In this document: one piece after another, positions 6,228 to 7,619 of the stretch
How the letters are laid out: each line of letters opens with the position of its first letter
How positions within the stretch are numbered: the first letter of the stretch is position 1
NCBI GenBank assembly: GCA_949346185.1
Contig: CASGVX010000099.1
Coordinates: 1-7,619, forward strand
Origin: an uncultured Lachnospiraceae bacterium
GTDB lineage: Bacteria; Bacillota; Clostridia; Lachnospirales; Lachnospiraceae
Direction: 5' to 3'
DNA length: 7,619 nt
Notes under the pieces: model-generated
What the model saw: the letters and a program-made list of their open reading frames with translations, nothing else
The model's database searches: none
Told to the model about the DNA's origin: nothing
Made by a program: the position numbers and the translations under genes

Positions 6228-6338
6228 ATGAAAGAAAAACTACGAAAATCCATTATCGAAATGCTTACGAGTATAAATGATGTACGAGCGTTGGAACGTA
6301 TCCACCGTTTCATAGAATACATATATACAGGTAAGTAG
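6228..6338 (+). CDS. 36-aa small protein of unknown function, predicted small-RNA target
   Basis: The frame starts at ATG 6228 after an excellent AAAGGAGG (6208-6215) and ends at TAG 6336-6338. The peptide begins MKEKLRKSIIEML and ends RFIEYIYTGK. It is basic and amphipathic, probably one or two helices, with a C-terminal aromatic/aliphatic patch. It lacks the continuous hydrophobic helix of typical type I toxins. Short proteins with similar RIxxFIxYIY-like endings are, as I recall, common in clostridial prophages, but I know no function. It has its own TATAAT upstream and a hairpin just after the stop, so it appears to be a one-gene transcript of about 165 nt, convergent with the repressor gene. 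Roles to consider are antirepressor, directionality factor for the recombinase, or modulator of a host enzyme. All are guesses. Confidence 0.72.
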   Translation: MKEKLRKSIIEMLTSINDVRALERIHRFIEYIYTGK

Positions 6339-6370
6339 AGTTAAAGGGCCGGGCAACCGACCCTTTAACT
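6339..6370. terminator. Bidirectional hairpin between the 36-aa gene and the convergent repressor
   Basis: AGTTAAAGGG (6339-6348) pairs perfectly with CCCTTTAACT (6361-6370). After one C-A mismatch, CGG (6350-6352) pairs with CCG (6357-6359) around a GCAA tetraloop, a stable GNRA type. It starts directly after the 36-aa stop codon and includes the repressor's TAA. Flanking T-runs are poor on both strands, so its strength as a terminator is uncertain; it may also protect RNA 3' ends. Confidence 0.7.
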
Positions 6371-6709
6371 ATTCCCTCTAAGAAAATTCATTACAATCGC
6401 TCTTTGCTCTTTTGAAAGTTTACAGAAATCTGATACCAACTCTTTTTCATCAACGGATAAATCAAATTGTAAAGCCAATTCATCTAATATCGTTTCCGGC
6501 AGATTGGTAAACATATCCCCGACCCCCTCAACAAGCCATGCACGATTAACATTAAATTCCCTACAAATAGAAATAATCATTTGCTCTGTAAAGTTGATGT
6601 CCCCGGATTCCAACCTACTAATAGCGGAACGAGATACGCCAACCTTTACGGCAAAATCCGCTTGATTGATTCCGAGCGTGTTACGCAAGTCTTTTAGTCG
6701 TTCGTTCAA
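6365..6709 (-). CDS. Cro/CI-type repressor of the element (Xre family)
   Basis: The product is 114 aa from TTG at 6709, which sits nine bases after AGGAGG. An in-frame ATG at 6742 lies upstream of that ribosome binding site and inside the likely promoter, so it is rejected. The protein starts MNERLKDLRNTLGINQADFA, classic for phage-type repressors. The helix-turn-helix runs from about Q16 to E34, with recognition helix SRSAISRLE. A linker with NRAWLVEGVGDMF (residues 55-67) follows, a motif common after the HTH in Firmicute element repressors, then a helical C-terminal part (about 70-114), probably for dimerisation. There is no LexA/CI-like peptidase domain, so self-cleavage in the SOS response is not expected and induction must use another route. 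It diverges from the early operon, with three related putative operators between them, and probably represses that operon and itself. Confidence 0.88.
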   Translation of the reverse strand: MNERLKDLRNTLGINQADFAVKVGVSRSAISRLESGDINFTEQMIISICREFNVNRAWLVEGVGDMFTNLPETILDELALQFDLSVDEKELVSDFCKLSKEQRAIVMNFLRGNS

Positions 6710-6735
6710 TTCTATGTACCTCCTGTAATGGTAAT

Positions 6736-6764
6736 ATATCATAAAAATGCGAGTAACGCAACAA
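6736..6764 (-). promoter_or_regulatory. Probable repressor promoter
   Basis: Read on the minus strand, TTGTTG (6759-6764) and TGATAT (6736-6741) are separated by 17 bases. The start would be near 6729, 20 bases before the TTG start codon, leaving room for the AGGAGG site. The hexamers are moderate matches, and operator 3 lies in the spacer. Confidence 0.5.
6748..6762. promoter_or_regulatory. Putative operator 3, in the repressor promoter
   Basis: TGCGAGTAACGCAAC resembles the reverse complement of operator 2 (TGTGAGTATGTAAC), with one extra base and three changes. It contains a short internal palindrome, GCG-AGTAA-CGC. It lies between the -35 and -10 of the predicted repressor promoter, so occupancy would give autorepression. 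Confidence 0.5.
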
Positions 6765-6780
6765 TTATTTTAAAAAACGG

Positions 6781-6809
6781 TTGACAAATGTTACACACTC
6801 ACATATAAT
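6781..6809 (+). promoter_or_regulatory. Full-consensus early promoter
   Basis: TTGACA (6781-6786), a 17-base spacer and TATAAT (6804-6809) match the sigma-A consensus at all twelve positions. The start is predicted near 6816, followed by the AAAGGAGGT site of the 56-aa gene. Operator 1 fills the spacer and operator 2 covers the start site, so the promoter should be silent when repressor is bound. Confidence 0.93.
6790..6803. promoter_or_regulatory. Putative operator 1, in the early promoter spacer
   Basis: GTTACACACTCACA differs by a single base from the copy at 6811-6824. It occupies the space between the -35 and -10 of the early promoter, a standard position for steric repression. Confidence 0.65.
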
Positions 6810-6810
6810 G

Positions 6811-6824
6811 GTTACATACTCACA
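6811..6824. promoter_or_regulatory. Putative operator 2, at the early transcription start
   Basis: GTTACATACTCACA lies 21 bases downstream of operator 1, two helical turns, so two repressor dimers would sit on the same face of the DNA. It spans the predicted start site near 6816. Confidence 0.65.
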
Positions 6825-6858
6825 AAGGAAGTTGCGGGAAGAAAGGAGGTACAAGCCT

Positions 6859-7029
6859 ATGTTAGAAGCAACCACATTACAGGCGGAGAGAGAGAAGAGA
6901 GAAACTACAGAGTTTATCGAAATGCTTAAAACAATGTCAGACACGGAAAAAGCAGAGGTAAAGGGATATATGAAGTGTCTAAAAACAATCAAACTCCTTA
7001 CCGCAAATAGCGAACTCCGCAGGGTATAA
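6859..7029 (+). CDS. 56-aa small protein, first gene of the early operon
   Basis: The start is ATG 6859, eight bases after AAAGGAGGT. A longer in-frame start at 6781 would place coding sequence over the promoter and operators and is rejected. The protein begins MLEATTLQAEREKRETTEF and is highly charged and helical, with MSDTEKAEVKGYMKCL in the middle. I see no DNA-binding motif, signal or membrane segment. The wording resembles short proteins often found next to repressors on Firmicute elements, but no function is known to me. As first product of the derepressed promoter it could be a Cro-like or antirepressor factor acting by protein contact. This rests on position alone. Confidence 0.75.
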   Translation: MLEATTLQAEREKRETTEFIEMLKTMSDTEKAEVKGYMKCLKTIKLLTANSELRRV

Positions 7030-7061
7030 AGCAATCAGACAGGACAGGAGGGCGTAGGAAA

Positions 7062-7337
7062 GTGGACTTGAAAGAGGAAACACAAAGATTATACCGGGAA
7101 TCCCCTGTAGAAGTGCAAAGAGTCTTTGACAACCTACAGGGGAATAAGGCAAAGGCTAGAGAGTTAGCGGATATGGTCGGCTCTATAGTGGTTGATGAAG
7201 ATTTGCCGTTGGAGGCATTGGAACTCACGGCGGATATTCTGAAAGAAGATGTTAGACAGATTAAAGAAGCAGCGGTAGAGATTATGGAGGAAGAGAGGGC
7301 GTTACATGGAACAGATACAGGCACAACGCTTTTATGA
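7062..7337 (+). CDS. 91-aa acidic helical protein of the early operon, function unknown
   Basis: The start is GTG 7062 with AGGAGGG nine bases upstream; the gene begins 32 bases after the stop of the 56-aa gene. The protein opens MDLKEETQRLYRESPVEVQRVFDNL and is strongly acidic towards the C-terminus (DILKEDVRQIKEAAVEIMEEE in two adjoining parts). It is predicted to be mostly alpha-helical, soluble, and without cysteines or known motifs. It overlaps the next gene by 32 bases, pointing to coupled translation. Nothing identifies a role; small acidic early proteins of elements are often inhibitors or adaptors that contact host proteins, but that is speculation here. Confidence 0.75.
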   Translation: MDLKEETQRLYRESPVEVQRVFDNLQGNKAKARELADMVGSIVVDEDLPLEALELTADILKEDVRQIKEAAVEIMEEERALHGTDTGTTLL

Positions 7338-7479
7338 AACCTTGGCTTTGCTGATTGCCCGTAAAGAGGGTGTAGATATTAAAGTAACGGTCACGCCGAG
7401 AAAGGAGGGGCAAAATGGCAAGCAGAGCGGAAAAGCATACGATAGCATACCGAAACGTAAACAAGTGCGAGTTTCATAA
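7306..7479 (+). CDS. 57-aa small protein overlapping both neighbours, early operon
   Basis: ATG 7306 follows GAGAGGG by six bases and the frame closes at TAA 7477-7479. It overlaps the 91-aa gene by 32 bases and the following 67-aa gene by 65 bases, each in a different frame. The protein starts MEQIQAQRFYETLALLIARK and continues EGVDIKVTV, then a basic, polar tail with many Lys. The N-terminal FYxTLALLIxRKxGVxIKVTV pattern is one I associate with short proteins in clostridial prophages and elements, which supports it being a real gene despite its size. The function is unknown. The long overlap with the downstream start suggests coupled translation. Confidence 0.68.
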   Translation: MEQIQAQRFYETLALLIARKEGVDIKVTVTPRKEGQNGKQSGKAYDSIPKRKQVRVS

Positions 7480-7618
7480 TATCGGGTCGCATATCGTAGC
7501 GATTACAGTAATTGGCGGTACAACCTTTTGTGCGTTCTTTGATACAGGTATTCATACCGTGGAAAGCATAAAAAGGCGTGGAAGCATAAAGTTACATTCA
7601 ATCTATTCTAAGAAATAA
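7415..7618 (+). CDS. 67-aa small protein of the early operon, function unknown
   Basis: ATG 7415 is preceded by AAAGGAGGGG with good spacing, and the frame ends at TAA 7616-7618, one base before the window edge. The protein begins MASRAEKHTIAYRNVNK, has a central beta-prone stretch HIVAITVIGGTTFCAFFD (about residues 26-43) and a basic C-terminus. The pattern suggests a small all-beta or mixed fold; there is no signal peptide or known motif. It shares 65 bases with the 57-aa gene in another frame, and its strong ribosome binding site lies inside that gene. It is probably part of a longer early transcript that continues to the right. Confidence 0.75.
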   Translation: MASRAEKHTIAYRNVNKCEFHNIGSHIVAITVIGGTTFCAFFDTGIHTVESIKRRGSIKLHSIYSKK

Positions 7619-7619
7619 G

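Larger units (their letters stand above)
4012..7619. mobile_element. Left end of an integrated prophage or integrative element (right end not in window)
   Basis: It begins inside the ABC ATPase gene and continues past the window edge. It carries a large serine recombinase at the junction, a Cro/CI-like repressor with operators, a divergent early operon and several tiny genes. This module order is typical of clostridial prophages and conjugative elements that use serine integrases. No phage structural, relaxase or conjugation gene is visible, so the type cannot be settled. The base composition is visibly less G-rich than the chromosomal genes to the left. Confidence 0.8.

Noticed and set aside
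6228..6338. Type I toxin controlled by an antisense RNA
   Set aside because: The peptide is charged and amphipathic and lacks the single membrane helix of that toxin class, so only an antisense-regulated small protein is claimed.
6765..7034. Minus-strand frame opposite the 56-aa gene
   Set aside because: It covers the early promoter and operators, has no ribosome binding site, and opposes a gene with an ideal one.

Overview
The window joins two kinds of DNA. Bases 1 to about 4010 look like the chromosome of a low-to-middle GC Firmicute, most likely a Clostridia member of the Lachnospiraceae type. The signs are strong AGGAGG-like ribosome binding sites, purine-rich coding strands and a lipoprotein / FtsX-type permease / ATPase operon. 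From about 4010 to the right edge lies the left end of an integrated mobile element (prophage or integrative conjugative element). It is visibly less G-rich and is packed with small regulatory genes. The taxonomic guess is an inference from style, not from a marker gene.

Chromosomal part: a five-copy heptamer tandem repeat and a perfect 15-bp hairpin precede a putative lipoprotein gene (108-1046). An eight-helix duplicated FtsX/MacB-like permease (1066-3453) and an ABC ATPase (from 3502) follow. The ATPase reads normally through Walker A, Q-loop, signature and Walker B, then is cut just after the DEPTGA motif, so the D-loop and H-loop are missing. The cut is where the mobile element begins.

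Element part: a large serine recombinase (4036-5415, minus) ends about 20 bases from the junction, as expected for the integrase of an element bounded by attL here. Next comes an immunity-like control region: a 97-aa conserved-looking protein (minus), a 65-aa Xre protein (plus), a 36-aa peptide with its own promoter and terminator, and a 114-aa Cro/CI-type repressor (minus, TTG start). The repressor diverges from an early operon of small overlapping genes (6859-7618 and beyond). The early promoter is a full-consensus TTGACA-N17-TATAAT with two near-identical 14-bp sites in and just after it. A related site lies in the probable repressor promoter, giving a lambda-like operator layout.

The most interesting observation is a compact small-RNA gene at 5496-5575 (plus), between the recombinase and the 97-aa gene. 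It has an extended -10 promoter (TTGAAA-N17-TATAAT with TGC before the -10) and ends in a strong intrinsic terminator. Its predicted first 11 bases, plus a second 7-base block, are complementary to nearly the whole predicted leader of the 36-aa peptide mRNA, including its Shine-Dalgarno sequence. It is also antisense to the DNA just upstream of the recombinase. This suggests an RNA switch on the element that controls a tiny protein and perhaps integrase expression. The complementarity and signals can be read directly; the function is inferred.
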